A stretch of 64,000 nt of DNA from Maribacter algarum (ex Lu et al. 2025) (nom. illeg.) (GTDB lineage Bacteria; Bacteroidota; Bacteroidia; Flavobacteriales; Flavobacteriaceae): NCBI GenBank assembly GCA_947495915.1, contig CANMAW010000006.1, forward strand, positions 106,882-170,881, written 5' to 3'. The translations under genes were made by a program, and so were the position numbers. Under the pieces are notes generated by a model that was given only the letters and a program-made list of their open reading frames with translations, searched no databases and was not told the DNA's origin. The first letter of the stretch is position 1. Each line of letters begins with the position of its first letter. Shown here one piece after another: positions 8,383 to 18,884 of the stretch.

Positions 8383-9012
8383 ATGAGAAAGTGGATGCGA
8401 TATACAAGTCCTCTAATCGTTGCCTTTATTTTATTGAGTTATGCATTTATGCCTACTGAGGTAGAAGTGCCTGAAGCTCTTAAAGTAACTAAACCTACGC
8501 CAGTTTTGTTTCCTCAAAATAAAACTGTTTTTAGTACCGCTATTGTAGCTCCTCCATTTTTAGGTAGCACCTATAATGGTTTTAAAGAAGCTTTGGCTTT
8601 TAAAGAATCTCAAGGGAATTATTTTACAATAAATACTTTGGGTTATTTAGGAAAATACCAATTTGGTATTGGAACTTTACAATTACTAGGAGTTTATGAT
8701 GCTACAAGTTTTTTGAATGATCCTCAATTACAAGAAAAAGTGTTTCAAACTAATATTGCGCGGAATAAGTGGATTCTAAGACGCGATATTAAAAGATTTG
8801 ATGGTCTGTGGATAAAAGGCGTACAAGTAACGGAGTCTGGTATGTTAGCTGCTGCGCATTTGGCAGGTGCTGGTAATGTGAAAAAGTATTTGCGTTCGAA
8901 CGGGCGCTATGATGTTAAAGATGCCTATGGAACTGATATTGCGGCTTACATCAGAAAGTTTTCTGGATATGATGTTTCTAAGATTTCTGCAAAAAGAAAT
9001 CCGAAGATTTAA
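8383..9012 (+). CDS. Lysozyme-like exported protein, possible peptidoglycan hydrolase
   Basis: A 209-residue protein with an N-terminal signal or anchor (about 8-24, LIVAFILLSYAFMP). The region from about residue 66 reads NGFKEALAFKESQGNYFTINTLGYLGKYQFGIGTL in short blocks reminiscent of lysozyme-like or lytic transglycosylase folds: an E in FKESQG followed by a GKYQFG motif. Related flavobacterial proteins are often named peptidoglycan-binding or LysM proteins, although no LysM is seen. Its position after mltG agrees with a cell-wall role, but it has its own promoter and terminator. Catalysis is inferred, not shown. Confidence 0.65.
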   Translation: MRKWMRYTSPLIVAFILLSYAFMPTEVEVPEALKVTKPTPVLFPQNKTVFSTAIVAPPFLGSTYNGFKEALAFKESQGNYFTINTLGYLGKYQFGIGTLQLLGVYDATSFLNDPQLQEKVFQTNIARNKWILRRDIKRFDGLWIKGVQVTESGMLAAAHLAGAGNVKKYLRSNGRYDVKDAYGTDIAAYIRKFSGYDVSKISAKRNPKI

Positions 9013-9041
9013 TAATACTATGTATATATGAAGATGGGTAG

Positions 9042-9063
9042 ACCCTGGCAGTTTTGTCAGGGT
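9042..9063 (+). terminator. Rho-independent terminator
   Basis: ACCCTGGCA (9042-9050) pairs with TGTCAGGGT (9055-9063), including one G-T pair, and is followed by TTACTTTTTT on the plus strand. It ends the lysozyme-like gene just before the convergent methylase gene. Confidence 0.8.
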
Positions 9064-9071
9064 TTACTTTT

Positions 9072-9794
9072 TTACGCCTGTATGATGAAAATTGAGGGTC
9101 TCTTATGCAGTTCAATAGGTGACTTCTTCCATTCTGCAATTGATTTTGTTGCTATATATTCTGTTGCTAACGTAATATCACAAGCAATACAAAGTAGGGT
9201 TTGATTTGATAGAGACTTCAGCATTTCAGCTAACAACCTATCGTTTCGGTATGGTGTTTCAATAAACAGCTGTGATTGACCTTGATCATTTGAAATCCGC
9301 TCCATTTTCTTTAAGGCTTTCTTTCTTTCTGAATTGTCAATGGGTAGGTATCCATTAAAGGCGAAATTTTGACCATTCATTCCACTTGCCATAAGCGCAA
9401 GAAGAATAGAAGATGGACCTACTAGTGGAACTACTTTAATACCTTTTCTGTGGGCAATTTTAACTACTTCAGCACCCGGGTCAGCTATTCCTGGGCAACC
9501 AGCTTCTGAAAGAATACCCATATTGTTTCCAGATAGACATGGATCGAGAAACCCTGGTATTTCTTGTGGTTCTGTGTACTTATTTAATACTTCGATTTGA
9601 AGTTTTGGTTGAGATTTACTTGAACTAATTTTCTTTATAGCACTACGAGCGGTTTTTTCATTTTCAACGATATAGTAATCGATGTTTTCAATTGCTCTCT
9701 TTATGGCGATCGGAAGCACTTCTAGAGGTTCGTTGTCTCCTAGCGTAGTAGGTATTAAATATAATTTACCAAAATTTGAATTTTCTACAGCCAT
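9072..9794 (-). CDS. RsmI-like tetrapyrrole-methylase family methyltransferase
   Basis: A SAM-dependent methyltransferase of the tetrapyrrole methylase fold, related to RsmI, which 2'-O-methylates C1402 of 16S rRNA. The 240-residue protein shows KLYLIPTTLGD at the N-terminus, the LSEAGCPGIADPGAEVVKIAHRKGIKVVPLVGPSS region in short blocks near 95-130, and FNGYLP near 148. It is shorter than classical RsmI (about 280) and lacks its C-terminal part; this short form is usual in Bacteroidota and may have a different RNA target. It abuts the phosphatase gene with no gap, forming an operon with it and possibly dnaA. Confidence 0.85.
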   Translation of the reverse strand: MAVENSNFGKLYLIPTTLGDNEPLEVLPIAIKRAIENIDYYIVENEKTARSAIKKISSSKSQPKLQIEVLNKYTEPQEIPGFLDPCLSGNNMGILSEAGCPGIADPGAEVVKIAHRKGIKVVPLVGPSSILLALMASGMNGQNFAFNGYLPIDNSERKKALKKMERISNDQGQSQLFIETPYRNDRLLAEMLKSLSNQTLLCIACDITLATEYIATKSIAEWKKSPIELHKRPSIFIIQA

Positions 9795-10262
9795 TTATGA
9801 ATTGTGTATTGCATTTAATTGTATAGCAATTTTATCGCAGGCATTATTTATTAGGTGATAGACTATTTCAAATCCGTCATCTTCATCGTAGTAGGGGTCT
9901 GGTACTTCTTCAGTAATAGTTCGGTCATTACTTAATAGTAATTGTACTTTGCTGATGTCATCAGTATTTCTTGCTTTGGCAATTACATTGGTGTAGTTGC
10001 TCTTGTCCATCACGAAAATAAAATCAAAAGCATCAAAATCTTTAGTTGAGAATTGACGGCAACGCTGATTGCTTATGTCAATATTGTACTTTTTTGCAAC
10101 AGCAATACTTCTGTAATCTGGTTGTTTTCCTATATGAAAACCACCGGTGCCAGCAGAATCAACAAAAACTTGATTTGATTTAACTTTTTCTTTTAAAATG
10201 CCTTCAGCTAATGGAGATCTACAAATATTACCTAAGCAGACCATCAAAACCTTAGTAACCAT
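9795..10262 (-). CDS. Low-molecular-weight protein-tyrosine phosphatase
   Basis: A 155-residue phosphatase with the CX5R active-site loop at the extreme N-terminus: C9-L-G-N-I-C-R15 within VCLGNICRSPLAEG. The general acid loop is VPDPYYDEDDGFE near 119-131. Such enzymes dephosphorylate protein tyrosines, for example in exopolysaccharide control, and some act on arginine phosphate. It is placed between dnaA (six bases upstream on the same strand) and the RsmI-like gene, the order seen in many flavobacteria. Confidence 0.93.
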   Translation of the reverse strand: MVTKVLMVCLGNICRSPLAEGILKEKVKSNQVFVDSAGTGGFHIGKQPDYRSIAVAKKYNIDISNQRCRQFSTKDFDAFDFIFVMDKSNYTNVIAKARNTDDISKVQLLLSNDRTITEEVPDPYYDEDDGFEIVYHLINNACDKIAIQLNAIHNS

Positions 10263-10268
10263 TTTATT

Positions 10269-11693
10269 CTAAGAGAATTTTTTGGTGAGATCTTCAATAT
10301 ACTTTCTAAACTGTTTGTCAGTTTCCGCTAAGTTATCAACTGTTTTACACGCATGCAATACGGTTGCATGATCTCGCTTTCCGATTTGAGAACCTATACT
10401 TGCCAATGAAGCTTTAGTAAATTTTTTGGCAAAAAACATTGCCAATTGTCGCGCTTGAACAATATGTCTTTTTCTGGTTTTCGATTGTAGGGTTGCAACA
10501 TCCATTTCGAAATAATCAGATACCACCTTTTGAATGTAATCGATTGATACTTCACGTTTGGTGTTTTTAACAAACTTCTCTACAACTTGTTGAGCCAACG
10601 CTAAGGTAACTTCCTTTTTATTAAATGAAGACTGCGCAATTAGAGAAATTATAGCTCCTTCTAATTCACGAATATTTGTTTTAATATGTTTCGCAACATA
10701 TTCAATAATATCATCTGGCATTTCTACGCCATCACGATATAATTTGTTTTTTAATATTGATATTCTTGTTTCATAATCAGGATTCTGTAACTCTGCAGAT
10801 AATCCCCATTTGAAACGAGAAAGTAATCGTTGCTCAATGTCTTGCATATCTACAGGAGCCTTGTCAGAAGTCAAGATAACTTGCTTACCGTTTTGGTGCA
10901 GGTGATTGAATATATGAAAGAATACATCTTGAGTGCCTGATTTACCCGATAAGAATTGAACATCATCAATGATTAATACATCAATTAACTGGTAAAAATG
11001 TATAAAATCATTTCTAGTATTCTTTTTAACTGATTCAATATATTGTTGCGTAAATTTTTCCGCAGAAATATAAAGTACAGTTCTTTCAGGATATTTGTCT
11101 TTTATCTCAACCCCAATAGCATGAGCTAAATGCGTTTTTCCTAAACCAACACCACCAAAAACTAAAAGTGGGTTGAATGAAGTTCCTCCGGGCTTATTTG
11201 CTACAGCCATACCTGCAGAGCGTGCTAAGCGGTTGGAGTCTCCTTCTAAGAAATTGTCAAAATTATAATTCGGATTTAACTGAGATTCTATTTTGATATT
11301 ACGAATACCAGGAATAACAAAAGGATTACGTAATTCAGGATTTTTTGATTTTATAGGTACATCCATTTCTTGTGGAACCAAATTTCCTCTATTAGAGCTA
11401 GGTATCTTTTCTGTAAATGGTTCTTTATTTCCGTAGGTATTTTCCATACGGATGATGTACACCAATTTTGCAGATTCACCTAGTTCTTTTGTAAGTGCAA
11501 CTTTAAGAAGTTTAACGTAATGTTCTTCAAGCCACTCATAGAAAAATTTACTTGGTACTTGAATGCTTAAAGCATTCTCAGAAAGTTTAATCGGTTTGAT
11601 AGGTTCAAACCAAGTTTTGAATGCCTGCGGTTGGATATTATCTTTGATAAACGCCAAACAATTGTTCCATACGGAATTAGCAGTTACACCCAT
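10269..11693 (-). CDS. dnaA: Chromosomal replication initiator DnaA
   Basis: DnaA binds DnaA boxes at oriC and unwinds the origin when ATP-bound. The 474-residue protein has domain I (about 1-85), a linker, the AAA+ core with Walker A (FGGVGLGKT, 179-187), Walker B (LIIDDVQF) and sensor II region, and the C-terminal helix-turn-helix domain with the signature GKRDHATVLHA. That signature predicts the standard TTATNCACA recognition. The 207-base region upstream, between dnaA and the divergent thioesterase, holds no DnaA-box cluster that I can see, so oriC is probably not here. The phosphatase and methylase genes follow closely. Confidence 0.98.
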   Translation of the reverse strand: MGVTANSVWNNCLAFIKDNIQPQAFKTWFEPIKPIKLSENALSIQVPSKFFYEWLEEHYVKLLKVALTKELGESAKLVYIIRMENTYGNKEPFTEKIPSSNRGNLVPQEMDVPIKSKNPELRNPFVIPGIRNIKIESQLNPNYNFDNFLEGDSNRLARSAGMAVANKPGGTSFNPLLVFGGVGLGKTHLAHAIGVEIKDKYPERTVLYISAEKFTQQYIESVKKNTRNDFIHFYQLIDVLIIDDVQFLSGKSGTQDVFFHIFNHLHQNGKQVILTSDKAPVDMQDIEQRLLSRFKWGLSAELQNPDYETRISILKNKLYRDGVEMPDDIIEYVAKHIKTNIRELEGAIISLIAQSSFNKKEVTLALAQQVVEKFVKNTKREVSIDYIQKVVSDYFEMDVATLQSKTRKRHIVQARQLAMFFAKKFTKASLASIGSQIGKRDHATVLHACKTVDNLAETDKQFRKYIEDLTKKFS

Positions 11694-11900
11694 GCTTAAA
11701 CTTCTCTTCTTTTTTGGTTAGTGTTTCGTCTTGTAGGTAAAAACTAAGTCGAGGCAGACTGTTTTTTCTATAAGGGCAAATATGTGAACAAAAAACCTAA
11801 AAAAAAAATGAAATAGTATTGAATTTAAGCTTTTTTTTTCCCATGTTCGCAACCCATTATTGGGAATCTTCTAAATGTAATTTTTTTTTATTAAACCGCC

Positions 11901-12305
11901 ATGAAGTTTAACGAATTTTCTTTTCGAGTACGTTACAGTGAAACTGATCAGATGGGTGTGGTATATCACGGCAATTATGCGCAATACTTAGAGTTGGGTA
12001 GGGTAGAGTGGTTACGTTCTATGGGAATTTCTTACAAACAAATGGAGGAAAATGGAGTTATGCTTCCCGTTATTTCCTTACAGATATCTTACAAAAAATC
12101 GATTAAGTACGACGATCTAATTACCATACGCACCATACTTAAAAAAAAGCCTGGGGTTAAAATAGAATTTGATTTTGAAATTTTCAACGAAGATCGCGAC
12201 CTTTTGGCCGAAGCAAATGTAGTATTGGTCTTTATGGATATGAAAAAAAACAGACCAATTCGTTGTCCAAAATATTTGCTTGAAACTATAGATTCACATT
12301 CTTAA
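11901..12305 (+). CDS. Acyl-CoA thioesterase, YbgC/4HBT family
   Basis: A 134-residue hotdog-fold thioesterase that hydrolyses acyl-CoA or acyl-ACP thioesters. The active-site motif is YSETDQMGVVYHGNYAQYLE near residues 12-31, where the aspartate in TDQMGVVYH is catalytic in the family. VEWLRSMGISY follows as expected. Length is normal. It is divergent from dnaA and stands alone; a convergent operon ends 24 bases downstream. Whether it is the Tol-Pal-linked YbgC or a FadM-like enzyme cannot be decided, since no tol genes are present. Confidence 0.9.
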   Translation: MKFNEFSFRVRYSETDQMGVVYHGNYAQYLELGRVEWLRSMGISYKQMEENGVMLPVISLQISYKKSIKYDDLITIRTILKKKPGVKIEFDFEIFNEDRDLLAEANVVLVFMDMKKNRPIRCPKYLLETIDSHS

Positions 12306-12328
12306 GAAAAAGGAATTTGTATTATTTG

Positions 12329-12946
12329 TTAGTTTTCTATAGCGTTAATTTTCACTTTATGTAGACTTTCAAAGTATTTGTTAATTGTTTCTGCTTCACT
12401 CTTTCTTACAGAAATTACAAGTTGACAACGTAACTCTAATTCTTGTTTAAGTATTTTAAATTGCTGTTGTTTAATAATACGCATCACCTTGTCCATGTCT
12501 TCATAACCAAAAACAAGTTTAAATTTTAAAGTAATAATCTTTGCTTTTATAACTGCTGCTTCTAAAGCCATTTGAGCAGCTGTACGATAGGCTGAAATGA
12601 GTCCACCAACACCAAGCTTGGTTCCGCCAAATACTCTAGTAACAGTTATCAAAACATTAGTGATTTCATAGGCCTGTATTTGACCGTAAATGGGTAAACC
12701 TGCAGAATTATTGGGTTCACCATCATCGTTCGTACGATATCTAATGTTTTCTGGGCCTAATTGCCAAGCATAACAAACATGGCCTGCATTATAATGTTTC
12801 TTTTTAAGACTTTCAATGATAGGCTTTACCTCAATTTCATTAGAAATAGGAATGGCCTGAGCAAAAAACTTACTTTTTTTTTCTTTGAAAAGTATCTCTT
12901 CAGAAGGTTTTGAAACCGTACGGTATGTGCCTGTAAGTTTTGTCAT
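12329..12946 (-). CDS. YigZ/IMPACT family protein
   Basis: A 205-residue member of the UPF0029 (IMPACT) family. The N-terminal domain carries the family blocks KKHYNAGHVCYAW, DGEPNNSAGLPIYGQI and TRVFGGTKLGVGGL between about residues 48 and 120. A ferredoxin-like C-terminal domain (DUF1949-like) follows. The bacterial role is poorly defined; eukaryotic IMPACT regulates Gcn2. It is the last gene of the ribD-HAD-EamA-YigZ operon, three bases after the transporter. Confidence 0.9.
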   Translation of the reverse strand: MTKLTGTYRTVSKPSEEILFKEKKSKFFAQAIPISNEIEVKPIIESLKKKHYNAGHVCYAWQLGPENIRYRTNDDGEPNNSAGLPIYGQIQAYEITNVLITVTRVFGGTKLGVGGLISAYRTAAQMALEAAVIKAKIITLKFKLVFGYEDMDKVMRIIKQQQFKILKQELELRCQLVISVRKSEAETINKYFESLHKVKINAIEN

Positions 12947-12949
12947 TTA

Positions 12950-13810
12950 TTATAAAGCAACCATTACAATACTTATAACAGCAATTGCAATGCCAATCCA
13001 ATTTTTTTGACTTATATGCTCTTTAAAAAATAAAATACCTAGTAATGTAGAGCACATTACAATTGAAACATTATTTATGGTAAATATAGTAGCATTGGTT
13101 AATGTATTGTTTTGTAATGCACGTAATAAAAAATATATTGAAAAATAGTTTGGTATGCCTAAGGCAATACCGCCTAATATATTTTTTGTATCTATTTTGA
13201 TTTTCTTTTTAAAAGCTTGTGTTAAGATTGTTAGGAGTCCGATAAATGCTGCAGATGCAAAAACAAACGCAGAAAATAAGGATAGTTCATCTGATGCCAC
13301 AACTTCTTTTTGGAAATACGATAGACTCATGTCAATAGCACCAGATCCAATAAAGACAGCTGCAGGAAGCACAAGCAAAGATTGTTTTGTCACTATAGTT
13401 TTCTTTTTAATCGAAGCGAAATACACAGCGATTAGAGCGAGTAAAATTCCTATAATTTTCACAATACCAAGATGTTCTTGATAAACGATGACTCCAAATA
13501 ATACAGGTATCACCAATGACATTTTAGTAGCCACAGATGCAACTGAAACCCCTAGTTGTTGTGAAGTTTTTGCCATAAGGTTAAATACAATTATAAACAG
13601 TAAACCAAGAGCAAATGCACCCCAGAACCATTTTTTTTGCGGTAAGGTGTCAAGTGATATAGTATCGTCATAAAAACCAAAACCTACACTACTTGCAACT
13701 AAATAGTTTATAATAATTGCATAATGTGTTTGAACTTTATAAACTGAGAAGAGTTTAAAAATAACAAATATTAAACTTGAGAATAATATACTTAAAGCTA
13801 GGTATAGCAT
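12950..13810 (-). CDS. EamA/DMT family transporter
   Basis: A 286-residue integral membrane protein with about ten hydrophobic spans, made of two repeated halves as in the drug/metabolite transporter superfamily. The first span is at residues 2-20 and the last, WIGIAIAVISIVMVAL, reaches the C-terminus. The short loop YQEHLGIVKIIGILLALIAVY marks the end of the first EamA repeat and FFKEHISQKNWIGI that of the second. The substrate is unknown; amino acids or nucleobases are typical for the superfamily. It lies head-to-tail with a HAD gene without a gap, within the ribD operon. Confidence 0.9.
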   Translation of the reverse strand: MLYLALSILFSSLIFVIFKLFSVYKVQTHYAIIINYLVASSVGFGFYDDTISLDTLPQKKWFWGAFALGLLFIIVFNLMAKTSQQLGVSVASVATKMSLVIPVLFGVIVYQEHLGIVKIIGILLALIAVYFASIKKKTIVTKQSLLVLPAAVFIGSGAIDMSLSYFQKEVVASDELSLFSAFVFASAAFIGLLTILTQAFKKKIKIDTKNILGGIALGIPNYFSIYFLLRALQNNTLTNATIFTINNVSIVMCSTLLGILFFKEHISQKNWIGIAIAVISIVMVAL

Positions 13811-14416
13811 CTATAATTTAGCGTTAAGCTGTACAATGTCTTCTTGACCGACTTTTAAATTCCAACACTGAATACCTAGGTCTAAAGCGGCATCTGTATT
13901 TTCTTTAGTATCATCAATAAAAAATGTTTCTTCTGCTTTCAAATTGTTGTTTTGAAGCACATAATTGTAAATAGCTGCTGTAGGTTTTCGAAGCCCAATT
14001 TCATGTGATAAGTAAAATTTTTCAAAACAATTTTTGAACCGGTTGTAACTTTTTTCGCCCATTTTACTGGCTACTTCTTCTATGTGGAGTGCGTTGGTAT
14101 TGCTGAGTAAGAATAGCCGATATTCTTTCTCTTGTACTAAGTTTTCTAAAAAATTTAATCGATATTCCGGAAAATCTAACAACATACCATTCCAAATATC
14201 TATAATTTCATTTGTTTTTGCTTGAGGGTAAACTAATGAAAGTTCGCTGATAAACTTTTCAGAACTAATTGCGCCCACTTCATATTGATGATTGAGACTT
14301 AACAGTTCAGGACTTAATGCTGAAGTGCCTCCAAATCGTGCAATTTCTTTAAAAATGATTTCCTTATCTAGATTTATAAAGATATCTCCAAAATCGAAAA
14401 TGATATTTTTAATCAT
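13811..14416 (-). CDS. HAD-superfamily hydrolase
   Basis: A 201-residue HAD phosphatase of subfamily IA. Motif I is FDFGDIFINLD near residues 8-18; D8 and G11 fit, with D at 10 unusually followed by G as in the family DFGxV/I subgroup. Motif II is LLSNTN near 101-106, motif III lysine is in GLRKPTAAIY, and motif IV is FIDDTKENTDAA. It overlaps the end of ribD by eight bases and abuts the transporter. Its location could make it the missing riboflavin-pathway phosphatase acting between RibD and RibE; this is inference from context. Confidence 0.85.
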   Translation of the reverse strand: MIKNIIFDFGDIFINLDKEIIFKEIARFGGTSALSPELLSLNHQYEVGAISSEKFISELSLVYPQAKTNEIIDIWNGMLLDFPEYRLNFLENLVQEKEYRLFLLSNTNALHIEEVASKMGEKSYNRFKNCFEKFYLSHEIGLRKPTAAIYNYVLQNNNLKAEETFFIDDTKENTDAALDLGIQCWNLKVGQEDIVQLNAKL

Positions 14417-15461
14417 GATAATATACGTTTAAGGTGTCTGTATCTATTTTTTTAGATGTTTTTAATTTACCTGAAAACTTAGGAGCAGGTATTCCTTCAT
14501 TAAAGCTTGAAGAGCCTGTAAATACCCTAGCTTCATCCCATAGCTTTGCATCAATAAAACTTTTAAGGGTATGAGCTCCACCTTCAACTATTATACTTGA
14601 AATATGTTCTTTATGTAATATGTTACAAATTTGTTGCGGAAGTTCAGCAGAAAAATCAAGAACGGAATAACGCAGGTTTTCTAAATACTTTGTGCGGTCT
14701 GTTACAGAAGTTAAAACGAGTGTTGAAATGCTTCCATCTAAAACATGGTAATCGCCATGAATTTTTAAATTTTTATCAATGACTACTCGAAGCGGGTTTT
14801 TACCTGTCCAAAGCCTTACATCTAACTTTGGGTTATCTTCTAAAACGGTATTGGTACCAACTAAAATCGCTTGTTCTTCAGCGCGCCACTGATGCACCAT
14901 TTGGCGAGCGTATACATTTGATATCCAATATGGTTGCTTGTCATTATTTCTTTTATGGTTTTCTGGGGCAATAAAACCATCTAAAGTTTCGGCCCATTTC
15001 AAAATAATGTAAGGTCTTTTCTTTTCATGAACTGTTAAGAAGCGTTTGTGATGAGTTCTACATTCATTTTCTAAAACACCTACGGTTACATCACAACCTG
15101 CTTGTCTTAATTTATTGATTCCACGACCAGCAACTTTTTCATGCGGATCTGAAAGTCCAACAACAACTTTTTTAATTCCTATCGAAATAATTAAATCAGC
15201 ACATGGTGGTGTTTTTCCAAAATGTGAGCAGGGCTCAAGGGTAACATACAATGTTGCATCTTTTAGTAATGACTTGTTGGTAACAGAATTTATCGCATTT
15301 ACTTCTGCATGAAAGCCACCGTATGCACTAGTGTAACCCTCTCCAATTATGGTATCATTGAAAACTATAACTGCGCCAACAGAAGGATTCGGAGCTGTAG
15401 TGCCTAGTCCGTTTTTAGCTATCTCAATACAGCGCAACATGTATTTTCTATGTATCTTCAC
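14409..15461 (-). CDS. ribD: Riboflavin biosynthesis deaminase/reductase RibD
   Basis: Bifunctional enzyme that deaminates and then reduces the pyrimidine intermediate of riboflavin synthesis. The deaminase domain (about 1-145) shows zinc ligands in GFHAEVNAI and in EPCSHFGKTPPCADLI. The reductase domain (about 150-350) shows RPYIILKWAETLDGFIAP and IIVEGGAHTL. At 350 residues it is full length. The start is a GTG at 15461, giving MKIHRKYMLRCIEIAKNG, the usual opening; the internal ATG at 15440 would clip the helix. It leads a four-gene operon and is divergent from prmC. No FMN riboswitch is evident in the 57-base gap. Confidence 0.95.
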   Translation of the reverse strand: MKIHRKYMLRCIEIAKNGLGTTAPNPSVGAVIVFNDTIIGEGYTSAYGGFHAEVNAINSVTNKSLLKDATLYVTLEPCSHFGKTPPCADLIISIGIKKVVVGLSDPHEKVAGRGINKLRQAGCDVTVGVLENECRTHHKRFLTVHEKKRPYIILKWAETLDGFIAPENHKRNNDKQPYWISNVYARQMVHQWRAEEQAILVGTNTVLEDNPKLDVRLWTGKNPLRVVIDKNLKIHGDYHVLDGSISTLVLTSVTDRTKYLENLRYSVLDFSAELPQQICNILHKEHISSIIVEGGAHTLKSFIDAKLWDEARVFTGSSSFNEGIPAPKFSGKLKTSKKIDTDTLNVYYHD

Positions 15462-15518
15462 AGCGCAAAAATCGACTTTTTTCTGCGAATTAATGCAGCC
15501 GAATAAAACTATTTCACG

Positions 15519-16379
15519 ATGCTTTTAAGGGAAATAAAAAACATCTTTCATGTTGAACTTGATAACCAATATGCTAAAGAAGAAGTAGATAGTTTTTTTT
15601 ATATTCTGATTGAAGATAAGTTGCAACTAGAGCGATTTACATTAGCCATAGAACCTAATTTGGTAATTTCTAAAGAACAAGAATCTGTACTTTTTGAAAG
15701 TCTAAGTAAACTAAAATTATTTGAGCCTATTCAATATATTATTGGAAAGTCTCATTTTATGGATCTCAATTTAAAAGTCGATAAAAATGTGCTGATACCA
15801 CGACCTGAGACTGAGGAATTGGTTCGTTGGATACTCGAAAACAGCAAGGTAGGCAGTTCTTTAAATTCAAAAAAACTTAAAATTCTTGACATAGGTACCG
15901 GAAGCGGATGTATAGCAATTTCACTATCGAAAAATTTGAATCAAGCAGAAGTTTATGGTTTAGATGTTTCACATGAGGCTTTAGAAGTTGCTAAACATAA
16001 CGCCTCGATAAATGATGTAGCCGTTACTTTAATAAACAAAAACATTCTTGAGATAGAAGATTTCGGTACTACTTATGATATTATTGTATCTAACCCGCCT
16101 TACGTTCGCGAATTAGAAAAAAAAGAAATGCATAAGAATGTTTTAGAACGTGAGCCAGATTTAGCACTTTTTGTTTCTGATCAAAATCCACTAAAGTTTT
16201 ATGAGAAAATTGTTGCAATTGCATCTAAAAACTTAGAGAAAAATGGTTTATTGTTTTTTGAAATTAATCAATATTTAGCAAAAGAAACAGCACAGCTTTT
16301 AAGAAATAATAATTTTTCTGAAATTGAACTTAGAAAAGATATGTTTAATAATTATCGAATGCTAAGAGGTAAAAAATAA
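15519..16379 (+). CDS. prmC: Release factor glutamine methyltransferase PrmC
   Basis: PrmC methylates the glutamine of the GGQ motif in peptide-chain release factors. The 286-residue product has the N-terminal helical domain, the RPETEELV block near 95-102, the SAM site LDIGTGSGCIAI (123-134) and the catalytic NPPYV motif (192-196). Length is standard. It overlaps the start of the RidA-family gene by one base (TAATG), so the two are co-transcribed. Confidence 0.95.
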   Translation: MLLREIKNIFHVELDNQYAKEEVDSFFYILIEDKLQLERFTLAIEPNLVISKEQESVLFESLSKLKLFEPIQYIIGKSHFMDLNLKVDKNVLIPRPETEELVRWILENSKVGSSLNSKKLKILDIGTGSGCIAISLSKNLNQAEVYGLDVSHEALEVAKHNASINDVAVTLINKNILEIEDFGTTYDIIVSNPPYVRELEKKEMHKNVLEREPDLALFVSDQNPLKFYEKIVAIASKNLEKNGLLFFEINQYLAKETAQLLRNNNFSEIELRKDMFNNYRMLRGKK

Positions 16380-16777
16380 TGTCGCATAAAAAATTTATTA
16401 GTAAAGGTGATGGTTTACCAAATTGGAGTAACCCAATAAGTCATGCCGTTGTGGTTAATAATATGTGTTTTGTTAGCGGTCAGCTTTCGGTTAATAGCGA
16501 AGGCAAATATGTAGAAGGAACTATAGAAAGTGAAACTGAATTGGCATTTGCTAATTTCTTTGCGGCCATTACTGCTTCAGGATTTGAAAAAAAAGATGTG
16601 GTATTTATTGATATTGCTTTTGATGATTTAAAGCATCTTTCAGCGGTAAATAAAATTTTCATGTCTCTTTTTCCTAAGGATAAAAGGCCTGCAAGAACCA
16701 TTTACCAAGCTGCAGCATTGCCTTTTGGAGGAAAAATTAAGGTTACTGGTACCGCTGTAAAAGATATTATGGTTTAA
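16379..16777 (+). CDS. RidA family protein
   Basis: A 132-residue member of the YjgF/YER057c/UK114 family, which includes the enamine/imine deaminase RidA. It has the overall RidA pattern: VNNMCFVSGQLSVNSEGKYVEGTIESE and the C-terminal PARTIYQAAALPFGGKIKVTGTAV in short blocks. The key arginine is present in RPARTIYQ. The final residues differ from the standard VEIE-A end, so the enzymatic subgroup is uncertain. It overlaps prmC by one base and precedes ligA by 96 bases. Confidence 0.88.
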   Translation: MSHKKFISKGDGLPNWSNPISHAVVVNNMCFVSGQLSVNSEGKYVEGTIESETELAFANFFAAITASGFEKKDVVFIDIAFDDLKHLSAVNKIFMSLFPKDKRPARTIYQAAALPFGGKIKVTGTAVKDIMV

Positions 16778-16849
16778 AATTTTAAATAATAAATATTAGA
16801 ATGGTTACCATAATTAATGCTTCAATAACTGTTTTGATATAATTAATAA

Positions 16850-18871
<2,022 letters not shown>

Positions 18872-18884
18872 TGATTTTATATTA

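Noticed and set aside
11694..11900. oriC beside dnaA
   Set aside because: The region upstream of dnaA is AT-rich, but I found no cluster of TTATNCACA-like nonamers in it.
15462..15518. FMN riboswitch in front of ribD
   Set aside because: The gap between the divergent ribD and prmC genes is only 57 bases, too short for an FMN aptamer, and no aptamer motif is visible.
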